Shown piece by piece: positions 54,340 to 64,000 of a DNA stretch of 64,000 nt. Every line of letters begins with the position of its first letter. The stretch's first letter is position 1. A program made the translations under genes and the position numbers. Below the pieces are notes generated by a model. That model searched no databases. It saw only the letters and a list, made by a program, of their open reading frames with translations, and had not been told where the DNA came from. The stretch is from Brugia malayi (taxonomy: Eukaryota > Nematoda > Chromadorea > Rhabditida > Onchocercidae), in the NCBI RefSeq assembly GCF_000002995.4, contig NW_025062476.1, positions 7,367,001-7,431,000 on the forward strand. Reading direction: 5' to 3'.

Positions 54340-56729
54340 ATGGGCGATCATAAAGCTGTAACTGCATGCAAACTGAATTTCAGGGTAATTTGCAGTAAAA
54401 AAAGACCAAAAACGAAAGAATTAAGCAAATGTTATAATCAGATTATTTAGAAAACGAAGAAGCAACGAAGTTATTCAAATAAAAACAAGGAAAATGATTT
54501 TTCAATTTTTAAGAATAAATAAAATAATTAAATTTTTTTTCAAACATAGGAACTCTGGCCAAATCACCGAAATAAAAAAAAGCCTGAAATATCAACAGAT
54601 GATACGACAATTACGTTATCAGATAAAAAGTTATGTTCACGTTTAAATTAAAAAAATTCCTGTAAAAAATACAACTCGAATTTTAAGTACAAAATTATTG
54701 TTTTTTTATTTCTCGTCCTGTATCATATCAAAAAAAAAGGAAATGATTCAGATAAAAATTAGAAGTGAGATAGAAAATCTCATTATAATGTAATGAATGT
54801 ATATTAGAAGCTAAAAGGAATTCTTTTAATTTTTCTGAAATAATTTAAGCCAATAATTTTCATCGTTTTTTCCAAAAATATTCAAACAATTTCAAAATAT
54901 ATATGTGATAAACTTTAATAAATAAATTATCAAATTGTTTAGATTAAAAAGAAAAAGCGTCAGCTTATCGGGTAGTGAACGATTAAAGCTAAGTTGTGAA
55001 CGTTTGAAAGGTTTTTTTTCACAGTCTAAAAATTATTTCGACGAAGTGGAATTACGAAAGAAGGGATTAACAAATAATGAAATTAAGTACTTATTTTAAT
55101 AAAAAAATAAAAATGATGCGATTGCGATTTTTTTTTAAATCTTTCTTTCTTAGTTGGCTTCGATATTTTTTCTTGCTCATTTTATTTTAAATTAAAAAAT
55201 AAAATGATAGATTTATGAAGTAAAATTTTTTATATAGATGCATATATTTCTTATAAAGTAAAAAAAAAAGAAAAAAATGCAAAAGTTTTTCTTAAATTAA
55301 TTTTTTTCTTTGTAATTTGATTTTTCTTTTTTTTTATATTAACTTCTTTTTACAACTAAAACAATGTTATAAAAATTCAAAGTACTACAAATTTTATTAC
55401 TATAAACATTTTACGATTAAACTTTTAGACTTTAAAAATTTCAAATTTTAATTTTAATCAAAGAATTTTTCTTGCACTGTTTGTTTAATGTTATTGGCAA
55501 ATTTCTTTTACAACTTTTTGAACACCAATAGCAAACGGAAAATGTCATCGATCGGTGGTCAAACGAAAAGATCAAAAGAAAGAATTCAACGTGGATCATA
55601 TTATGGCGTAAATAATCTAGATCCGTCTGCTGAAAAGTATCAAAATTGCTTTTCTTCAATAAAGAAATTTCTTTCACTTTCCAGAACTGAAATTTAATTT
55701 AAACAGAAAATAAAAAAGTTAATTTGATTTTTTATCATTTGTTAGTCTAACTGTAAATGTTTTAAAAAACTTCAAAAAAAAAATTTAATTTCTTAAAAAT
55801 TATAACCTATTTATAAAATTTTCTCATCTTATTTCAGCTACATCACCGATGCTGAAATCAATACCCGTGGTTATGTGGATCGAAATGGTCAAATTCACTA
55901 TTCAATTCCCATTTTCCCGAAAGCAACGGAATCGAAGTATATCGCAAAAAAAACTGGACATGTTTTTATAAGCAGCGAAAAGTTTATTTTATTTATTATT
56001 ATTATTATTATTGTCTTTGTTACTTATTATTATTTATTGCTACTATAAACTTTATTACTTTTGTTATACGTTATTGCTTTTTTTTAAATAATATTTCAAA
56101 AAGTTTTATTATACTTCAGCAGTGAACGATCCATTCATAGTTATACATCAAATAGTAAAAGCGAATTAGGCGATGAAAAAGGGAGTATTTTGGGAGTTAT
56201 CACATGCTCAGTTGGTGATAGCACTGATAGAGGGAAATTAGATTATAAGGTGTGCGACAACGGCCGTATCTACGAGTTGAAATGCTCAAATGGTCCTTCA
56301 ATGGTGCTTAGTTTTAGCAAAAAGGTCATTTTCATATTAGATATTTTAAAAAAAAATTACGATTTTTTTCATTTTTTTAATATTTTTCAAGTACACTTTT
56401 TAAAGTTTTTCTACTTAAAAATTAAATGCTAACAGTGACAAAAAAAAAAAAAAGAATTTCCGAAATTTTTTCAAACACAGAAAAATTTGGTTGATAGGTT
56501 TAAAAAATTAATGAATCGTCAAATATTTACTCTAATTGAGTGGTCAATAATCAAAATTTAATTTAATCAACTTGTCATTTATTATAAGAATTGGAAAGTT
56601 TTATGAAAAGAAAAAAAAGAAAAAAAGGAAAAAATGATTTTGCAATTAATAAATTACTTGATATACTAGTTTTAGAATGCGGCATTGGTGACAAATTGGT
56701 ATAAAAATGACAACTTATCACTTTCCTAA
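54340..56729 (+). CDS. Unrecognised 243-residue soluble protein; 7 exons
   Basis: Exons 54340-54384, 54550-54629, 54943-55086, 55532-55636, 55838-55936, 56120-56324 and 56676-56729 join in phase and end at TAA. There is no signal peptide, membrane helix or known motif. The N-terminal half is basic and Ser/Lys-rich (RKSVSLSGSERLKLSCERLK). The middle is GSYYGVNNLDP-SAENYITDAEINTRG, followed by GYVDRNGQIHYSIPIFP. The C-terminal part has a compact-looking segment (SILGVITCSVGD, RGKLDYKVCDNGRIYELKC). Exons 3, 4 and 5 are 144, 105 and 99 bases, all bounded by phase 2, so each could be skipped without a frameshift. In the model, exons 4 and 5 both end inside an AAG codon at AA|GTAT; reading through instead gives early stops. 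The last two junctions are the least certain because the donor at 56324 (GTCATT) is weak. An AG seven bases before the ATG (TATTAAAG) is a possible spliced-leader site. Confidence 0.6.
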
Positions 56730-57130
56730 ATGCACCAATTTTGTTATCACTGCGATATTCTCGATGAAGTTATTCATCGTTATCTAAAATTCCCTTGTAC
56801 GAAATAAATTTTTTTTTTTTTGTCAAAAATAATGCGATTGAATTTCACAAATTTAATTAAAACATATTAGAAATAAAAAAACGTAATATGCTAATGCTGC
56901 AAACAAAGTTATCAGAGTTATCTTTATCTCCTTAACATACCTGTATAGCAAAGTTAAGCACTTGGTGACCTTTAACATGCATTGTATACATTGCATTGTA
57001 AGGACTGAAAAAAGGTAAAAGGTTTTTTATATATATATATCTCAATTTTCTTTTTTTATACACTATCTATTGCACAAGTGCATAGGTTTCGTAGAAGAAA
57101 CGTGTAATAATTTATCATAGTGATAAGCAA

Positions 57131-57420
57131 GGCCTGATAACCTTTCAGATGCTTACAAGTCAAGGATTTAAGCCTGATAACCTTTCAGATGCTTACAAGT
57201 CAAGGATTTAAGCCTGATAACCTTTCAGATGCTTACAAGTCAAGGATTTAAGCCTGATAACCTTTCAGATGCTTACAAGTCAAGGATTTAAGCCTGATAA
57301 CCTTTCAGATGCTTACAAGTCAAGGATTTAAGCCTGATAACCTTTCAGATGCTTACAAGTCAAGGATTTAAGCCTGATAACCTTTCAGATGCTTACAAGT
57401 CAAGGATTTAGGCCTGGTAA
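57131..57420. repeat. Seven-copy 40-bp tandem array carrying TGATAA
   Basis: Seven head-to-tail 40-base units start at 57141, 57181, 57221, 57261, 57301, 57341 and 57381, preceded by a 10-base partial unit. Units 1-6 are identical; the last differs near its end (GGCCTGGTAA). Each unit boundary reads AGCCTGATAA|CCTTTCAGATG, so TGATAA recurs every 40 bases. Another TGATAA lies at 57121. The sequence after 57420 looks like a decayed eighth copy. Confidence 0.95.
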
Positions 57421-58999
57421 TTTTTTAGACGCTATATAACGAATAATTTCAGAAAAAAAAAATTTTCACAAAGAAAGAGCATTGCTATTTACTAATTAAT
57501 AATTTGATAAAAAAAAAAGAGAAATAAAAAATGTCAATAATTTATTCAGTTAACAATTTAAATATATACAGTACCGTAATTATTATATTAAAGTAAAATT
57601 GCGTTTCAAAAAAAGCGAAAATTTTTGAAATGTGAAACAAATGGACGAAATATGATGCGGTGATGAAATTACATCAAGCGTAATTGATACAGCAGTAGAA
57701 ATGAGTGTAAAAATGTCAAATGATAGTCAGAAGAAACATGATAAAAACTTTTTTCATATTCTCGAAATATATAATCGGGAAAAAAACGGATTACTAATAG
57801 GAAAATTCAAGTGTATATTAATTAGTCGAAATCATTCAGTAAAAGTAATATCGTTAAGATATTATTACATTAAAAAAGGTATTAACAGATACTAATTAAT
57901 TGTGATTTATTTTTTTTGTATTAATCATAATTTAAAACAAATATGTATAAATTATAAACTGATGCTGTTAAGAAATGCATTTTAATTTTAAGTGAGTAAA
58001 ATAAAAACAAATGTTTATTTAAGTGAGAATTTTTAATTTATATTTAGAATATATAAATAAAATGAAATTAAATTTTTTCCTTTTTTTTAAAATAAAGAAA
58101 TCTGAAGCGATTATATTATATGTTTTAATATTAAAAAATTTTTCCACTTACTAAAATTTTGCCATAATTATGAAGTCAAATATGATTATTGCTATAAGAA
58201 AAAAGATTTATAGAATATTTTAAGTGTTAATGAAAAGTAATTTAACAAATGTTTATAAATGATTCAAAATTTAAAAATCAGTAAAAAGCTTTTTATTTTT
58301 GCGATGTAATTGTGTGGTAAAAAATATATAATGCATGCATAATTGAATTTATGAAAATGATTGATTGATAAATAAATTAAAATTTGATTTTTTTGTTTTT
58401 AATTTCACATAATTGATCCATTTATCATTTTTGTTCTGATATTTCTGATTACTTAATTTTACAATAACTTATTTAGCTTATGCATAACTTAACCCTAGAA
58501 ATTTCTGTTCCGGTATTTGCGAATGTTTCATTTTACATAAGCTAATATTTATTCCGGCATTCTCAAAATTCCATTTACATAACTGATTCATACATATTTT
58601 TGCTATTTACAAATTTTAAATATTTTTGTGGAATTCATTTATCAGCGCCAAATCTTTAAAGCATTTCCAATTCTATTCCAAACTGATATTTAATACTGAT
58701 TCTTTTTCATTGGTCTATTAGTTTCGTTTCAATAACGTCCAAATCTTTTTTTTCTTTCAAATTAAATTCTTTGCAGAGTGACGAATTTAAAAAAAAAAAA
58801 GAAACTTTTCTGAAGTTTATTTCTCATCAAATTTCTTAATTAAAGTCAGCTCAAAAAAAAAGAAAAGGTCAAACCATTACACCATTGAATATTTGAAATA
58901 TTCGTATATAATTTAATATGCCAGAAAAAAGAAAAACTGATGACTATAAAATGATTCAATTAATAATTTATAAATTATTCATTGATACTTGTAAATCTG

Positions 59000-59710
59000 G
59001 TTAGCGGCTGATTAAGCATTGGTTAGATCAGTTTCAAATTATGTTTAAACCAACAACTATTAGCCAGTTGATTAATTACAGTTAAATCTGAAAATCAGCA
59101 ATTATCTCTCTCTCTCTAAATTGACTTTTAAATCAAACAATTAATAATCAGTAAAATACTACCTTAGCACAGTAGTTATCAATTAATTATATGGATTTCA
59201 GTCATAAGCATAAATTAATGAATTTGTTGCTAGTTGAGCTGATTTCAATCAAAACTAAGCTAACAATTACTAGCAGTCATTTTAATCAAACTTAAAACAA
59301 CATTTAGCAAATATTTTGATCAACTTCAGCCAATTGAAAATTAATAATTGGCAATTTATAAATAACACTAGCAGGTTTGGTTAATTCTAGCCAGGTCTAA
59401 ATCAATAATTAGTAGCAACTAGTCAGATTAATTTTAGTCAAATCTAGCCAAATAGTTAATATTTGATTATGTCAATTTCAGTTAAGTCTAAATTAGCAAT
59501 TTGGTAGCTAATTAAATTTCACTTTCAATTAACTTCAAACAAACATAAACTGGTAGATAAGATTAATTTCAGATAATGTAAATTAATAATTACTAGCTAG
59601 CACAATCAATTTTAGTCAAATCGAAATTAATGATACAATTAGCAATTAATTCGATTAATTTCAATTAAATCTAAAATCAAAAATTGATAGCAAATAAAAC
59701 AAACGATAAT
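59000..59710. repeat. Degenerate minisatellite with a TTTCAGTCAAATCTAAATTA-like core
   Basis: A loose motif recurs at irregular spacing of roughly 40-80 bases, near 59071, 59198, 59244, 59383, 59430, 59485, 59562, 59610 and 59658. It is a TTTYAG followed by TCAAATCTAAAT and then TAATAATTAGTAGC-like words. The copies are diverged, consistent with an old tandem array. Confidence 0.6.
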
Positions 59711-60068
59711 AAAAAAATTATCCACAAAAAAGTTTTTCTTTTATTTTTCTAAAAGTCAATTTTAATCAAACTTAAACTAAAAATTGATTTAGCAGATTGA
59801 TTAATTGCGCTTAATTAGTAGTTATAAATGAACAATGAACAGTTAGCTAAATTAATTTTATCCAAGTTTCATGTAGCTAATCACAATAATTCAAATGAAA
59901 ATGTAATTACTTACCGATGATAAAATTTCTTTCAACTTCCTTTTTTTTATAGCATTGTAATGTTATTTGTTGTAATTTTGTATTCATCAATAATCATTTC
60001 CAATATACAGGAATTGATTAATTAAAAAGTTTCCGTACATATTTATATATAGCTGACTTCAAATTATT

Positions 60069-62588
60069 ATGAATCAACAAGGTCCATCACGAATGAAACG
60101 AACGGTAATAAGAAAATATTACGAAAAAATTCACATTTTTTGTTTTTTTATTTATCGAAAAAATAATTCATTTATTCACTATAGATTGTTTAAAATAATA
60201 ACAATTACTTCATTCATTTGCTCATTATATGATTTTTCAAAATAATAAATTCATTCATTCACTGTATAATTTTTTTAAATAATATTAATGTAATATTTAT
60301 ATGGTTGCTACTAAAATTATTGCATATAATTTTTTTTTTTTTTAATCAGTAAAAGGCGAAAATTTTCTCTTTTTTCTTTTTTTATTAGCAGAATTATATA
60401 AATGTGTGCGCGAATAAAAATTAATAAAAGTTTTTAACAAAATAGCAAAACATGAAGGCTAAACAACCACTTGTAATTACTGTACCGCGTGGCTTATTAC
60501 GACGTTCATTGCAAGAAGTTATTCCAAGCAAAAATCTACGTATTGGTTTTGTTATCAGTGGAAGTGAAATTAAATTTGTACATTTCATATATTTTTATTT
60601 ATTGTATATCTAAATTCATAATATTTTACATAGTTTTATAATAAATAATGAATAAATGAAACATTTCAAATATATTACAATGATTAGTAAAAGAAATTCT
60701 ATTCAGCAGTTGGAATGAATTTTTAGTTCAAATGATATTAGTTTGAAGAAAAACTTTTATTTTTAAGAAAACAGTTTAAGGATTCAATGCTTATTCATTA
60801 ATAATTAGTAATAATAATAATAGAGTAAAATAACTAACAATGCTTCTAAGCTTGATAATTCAGTGTTATCATTATTGATAAAGAAACCATAAGTGATATT
60901 ATTACCGAAGCAGTGATGACGATTAGTGTAATATATAATATCCAAGAAATGATAAGCTATCCGACTATTATTGAAAAAAAAAAACATTCATTTTTCTTTT
61001 CTCTCTCTCTTTTCCTTTTCCTCTCTTTACATGACATATTTATATGAATAATTAATTTATAATTTATAGCTTTCACCAACTGAAAAGTGGGATTTTGATT
61101 TGTCATCTATACAACATCTTCCGCATTCCCATTATGCAGGTTTTCGTAATTTGCGCTCTCCAAGTCCGCCCATTCGGCATTGTTACGAATTTCCAACAGT
61201 AATTTTTTCTTTTTTTTTTTTAAAAAAAAATCTTTTAGTTGAAAGTTGAAATAAAATAGAAAATCTTCAATTTACTTGAATGTTTTTTCCTTTTCTCTCT
61301 CTCTAACTATCTTTTTTTTTCTCATTTTTCAACATCCATAAAACTATGGTTGATTAATTACATGAATATAAGTATTATAAATAGATCAGTTGCTAATTAT
61401 CGTTTATATTCATAAATAAATCAGTTGTTAATTATCGTTTATATGATTTCATTTTGGTCATTTAAAATTTGTAAATTCAAAATTTTTATTTGTATAATTT
61501 AACATGTGAATAAATAATTCTATTACAACTATTTTAAAAACAAAAAACATTTTAAAAACTGTATGAAAAGTATGAAACCATAAATAACTGTCTGCAGCTC
61601 TGAATCATTGCGCAGTTCTCAATCACTGATCATTTACTGTTATCATATCAGCAACATCAATAATCTTCATATCATACCCAAAGCACTTACTATACTGATT
61701 ATATGGTCAGTGTTATCATTCTTACACAAATACGGCTTATCACTAGACCACACTCATACTATTAGGATATTAATTGTGCTAGGCCAATTCTGTTATCACA
61801 ATGAAGAATTATCAACTATGCCATGAATTGAACTAATATATTGTCTACTGGCAATAGATATGTCTCCAAAAAGTGACCTCTTCATCTAGGATATATCGAT
61901 TGTTCCTAATGATCAACTCTAACTTCAAATCATGAAGCATGTGATAATAATGCCACGTAAGAATCTAATAATGCTACGTAAGAATCTAATAATGCTAAGT
62001 AAGAATCTAATAATGCTAAGTAAGAATCTAATAATGCTACGTAAGAATCTAATAATGCTACGTAAGAATCTAATAATGCTACGTAAGAATTTAGTAATGC
62101 CACGTAAGATATAACTCATTAACAAACATACTCCTCTTACATTGTCCATTAAAATTTCATTTATATCTTTTGCAAGCAGAGTTTACTTATTTGCGTTTGA
62201 TTTTTTTCTTAGCTATCAATAGTCATCATTTACCTATACCACTGTCATAATTTACAACATTCTACACATAGATTTCTGTTTTGTTTAACTTTAATTGAAA
62301 AATCAATATGTCATTATAAATGATTAATAACTGCAGCACGGTGAATATAATGCATCGCAACTACCGACGTGTCCACCGGAACATGGCCGTCCTTTGCCTG
62401 CACCACTGTCGCCGAGATATCGAATAAATCCGTTCCGTGGTTCACCACCTAATCGTATTTATGTTCCAGTTGATAGGCAATTACCACAGGATCGAAAATT
62501 TGTATCTAAATTAGCAAAACGTCGTGGCGTTATCATTAATCCGTTAAGCGGTAAACTGACAATTGTCAAACGACGAACTCATTCATAA
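60069..62588 (+). CDS. Unrecognised 182-residue basic proline-rich protein; 4 exons
   Basis: Exons 60069-60104, 60446-60577, 61070-61198 and 62337-62588 are all phase 0 and end at TAA. There is no signal peptide or membrane helix. The N-terminal part contains QPLVITVPRGLLRRSLQEV and IGFVISGSEIKF. The middle has KWDFDLSSIQHLPHS and proline clusters (RSPSPPIRH, PAPLSPRYRINPFRGSPP). The C-terminus is strongly basic (SKLAKRRGVIINPLSGK, KRRTHS), like a nuclear localisation or nucleic-acid-binding tail. Coding GC is well above the flanking introns, which supports a real gene. A second ATG, MKAKQPL in exon 2, would be an alternative start if the 12-codon first exon is untranslated. An AG 15 bases before the first ATG (TATATAG) could accept a spliced leader. 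Function is unknown. Confidence 0.65.
61946..62109. repeat. 21-bp tandem array (about 7.8 copies) in intron 3
   Basis: The unit is AATAATGCTACGTAAGAATC plus T, with variants CTAAGT and CCACGT. Because 21 is a multiple of three, both strands show an open frame of heptapeptide repeats (KNLIMLR on plus, LRSIIRF on minus). These are repeat artefacts, not genes. Confidence 0.93.
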
Positions 62589-64000
62589 TAAAATTTGAAA
62601 TGATTACATAGAAATTCTAAATGCAATTTTTTCTATTAATCAATAAAAATTGAACTAGTGAATAAATCTGATAAGATTGAATTTATCATTTTCATTTTTT
62701 ATTCATTTATTTTTTGAATTTCTAATTTTAATAATTTCATTTGGCAAAAAAAAGAACGAATAAAAAAAGGGATTGAAATTATTATTTTTTCTCGCTTTTT
62801 CATCCTTTCACTTTTGTTTCCTTATTGTTTTTTTTTTATTTGTTTTTTAGTTAAAAATTATTTCTTCATCAAATCAATAAAATCTTTAATATGTAAAATT
62901 GTTGAATCTTATTTTTATCAATTTATTATCAGCAGTTTATAATTTACATGAAAGTATGAAAGAAAAAAATGCATTCTTTATAAGTTACATTAAATTATAT
63001 TTTATATTTAAATATTTTATCTACCATATGTTTCCTTTTCCTTCTCTCCATCTCTCCCTCTCTCTCCTTTGCTTTCTTTGTCAGCATTTCTTTTTATTTA
63101 CTTTTTTTATCACAATATCATCACCTTATCATTGCTGCAACAGTAATTGATCATATTTTCCCATCACATTGATTTAATATTCAAATGATTTTAATGTTAT
63201 TTTCAATTCTTTTTTCCTGAATATTCTGTCTATATTTTAAATTTAAAAAATTTAATAAACTTTAAAAATTAAAAAAAAAACGACTAAACTAAACTGATAA
63301 ATTCGGAAATTATTTCTAAAGTCTGTGAATTTTATTCTCAAAAATAGCTATTAAATTTCAAAATTTTGTAAATTTCAATAAATCGTTCATATTTTCAAAA
63401 GCTAATAAATTCAATAAAATGCTTAAATGATAATTAATTATGTAACATTAATTAATCCAAAATACGTGAAAATAAAAACTATTAACTGCTAAAAAATCAA
63501 AATAATGCATAATCAATAAAAAAAAGTACTTTTATGCAAATAAATGCAAAGTAATTTTAATAAAAAATTAGCATAAACTTTTGGAAATTCTTTACTTCTC
63601 TTACAAATTTTACGTAATCAACACACGTACTGTTGACGTATATTTGTCGCTCAATCAAAGGTATATAATTTTGAAAAAAATTTTTTGTTTAAAACAATTA
63701 ATTGAAAATTTAGAAGAAATACATATTATTAAATGATGTAAATGAATTTTTATTTCTACTATATTTTCAAATGCTTATATAAGTATATTTCTAATAATCA
63801 TATTAAAACAATAAAATTTATAGCTTTATTTACATTCAATTTTTTTCTTTTTTTCTGCAAATATCATTTGATTCAGAAAAAAAAATATAAAAATGATACA
63901 TTGTTTTTTTAATATGTCATTTTAATGTTTCTTTTTTTTTCGAGAAATGAACTGATAAATAACACAAAAAGTTTCTATGCAAAATAAAATAATAAATAAC
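62589..64000. other. AT-rich region downstream of the basic-protein gene
   Basis: AATAAA-like words shortly after the stop (AATCAATAAAAATTG near 62640) suit a poly(A) signal. Nothing coding can be supported to the window end. Confidence 0.55.

Larger units (their letters stand above)
56730..60068. other. Intergenic region dominated by tandem repeats
   Basis: It contains the 40-bp array at 57131-57420, a degenerate minisatellite at about 59000-59710, and AT-rich spacer. A 64-codon open frame at 57701-57895 begins MSVKMSNDSQKKHDKNF but has no family resemblance or supporting splice structure. Confidence 0.6.

Noticed and set aside
55488..55697. Single-exon frame ending FLSLSRTEI-stop
   Set aside because: The AA|GTATCA donor inside it joins in phase to the exon at 55838 and restores a continuous protein, so the stop is intronic.
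56120..56324. Possible C2-like segment (RGKLDYKV) resembling the start of synaptotagmin C2 domains
   Set aside because: Only a few residues match, and the calcium-binding loops and most strands are absent.
57701..57895. 64-codon frame beginning MSVKMSNDSQKKHD
   Set aside because: Composition matches the AT-rich surroundings and there is no neighbouring exon in phase; kept only as a weak possibility.
61925..62149. Heptad-like peptide repeats on both strands (KNLIMLR, LRSIIRF)
   Set aside because: The underlying DNA is a 21-bp tandem array whose length is a multiple of three, and it lies inside an intron of a supported gene.
1..64000. tRNA, rRNA, CRISPR, insertion sequences, transposase or viral genes
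   Set aside because: I looked on both strands for recognisable features and found none; a covariance-model scan would be needed to exclude tRNAs and small RNAs.

Overview
The window is AT-rich nuclear DNA from a nematode, most likely a clade III/filarial worm. The evidence is multi-exon genes with short introns ending in TTTCAG or TTTTAG, acceptor-like AG sites a few bases upstream of start codons (candidate spliced-leader sites), and a complete nematode-type NURF-1 gene. No bacterial, viral or transposon coding sequence is recognisable. I have no species-level evidence.

Layout, left to right. (1) 1541-18678, minus: a 41-exon gene for NURF-1/NURF301/BPTF, the large subunit of the NURF chromatin remodeller. 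All exons join in phase to give about 2217 residues. (2) 20284-21881, plus: a five-exon gene for a 184-residue coiled-coil protein I do not recognise. It is divergent from nurf-1 across 1.6 kb that holds a CA/TACA microsatellite. (3) 21882-30702: an 8.8-kb AT-rich desert with short tandem duplications and one inverted-repeat island. (4) 30703-33833, plus: a five-exon gene for a 245-residue predicted type I membrane protein with a small Cys-containing, sequon-rich ectodomain and an alternative acceptor that would remove the tail. (5) 36656-47810, minus: a 16-exon gene for a 940-residue RN-tre/USP6NL-type Rab GTPase-activating protein with both catalytic fingers intact and a 4.4-kb first intron. 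(6) 54340-56729, plus: a seven-exon gene for a 243-residue unrecognised soluble protein. (7) 57131-57420: a nearly perfect seven-copy 40-bp tandem array carrying repeated TGATAA sites; then a degenerate minisatellite at about 59000-59710. (8) 60069-62588, plus: a four-exon gene for a 182-residue basic, proline-rich unrecognised protein; its third intron holds a 21-bp tandem array.

The six genes do not form an obvious pathway. Two are conserved regulators, of chromatin remodelling and of Rab GTPases/membrane traffic. The other four appear to be lineage-restricted, or too diverged for me to name. The gene models were built by joining open frames at GT/AG sites and checking phase across every junction; none has transcript support here. 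The strongest candidates for new biology are the two predicted isoform switches (nurf-1 intron retention, and the membrane-protein tail), the TGATAA-bearing array, and the unrecognised proteins.
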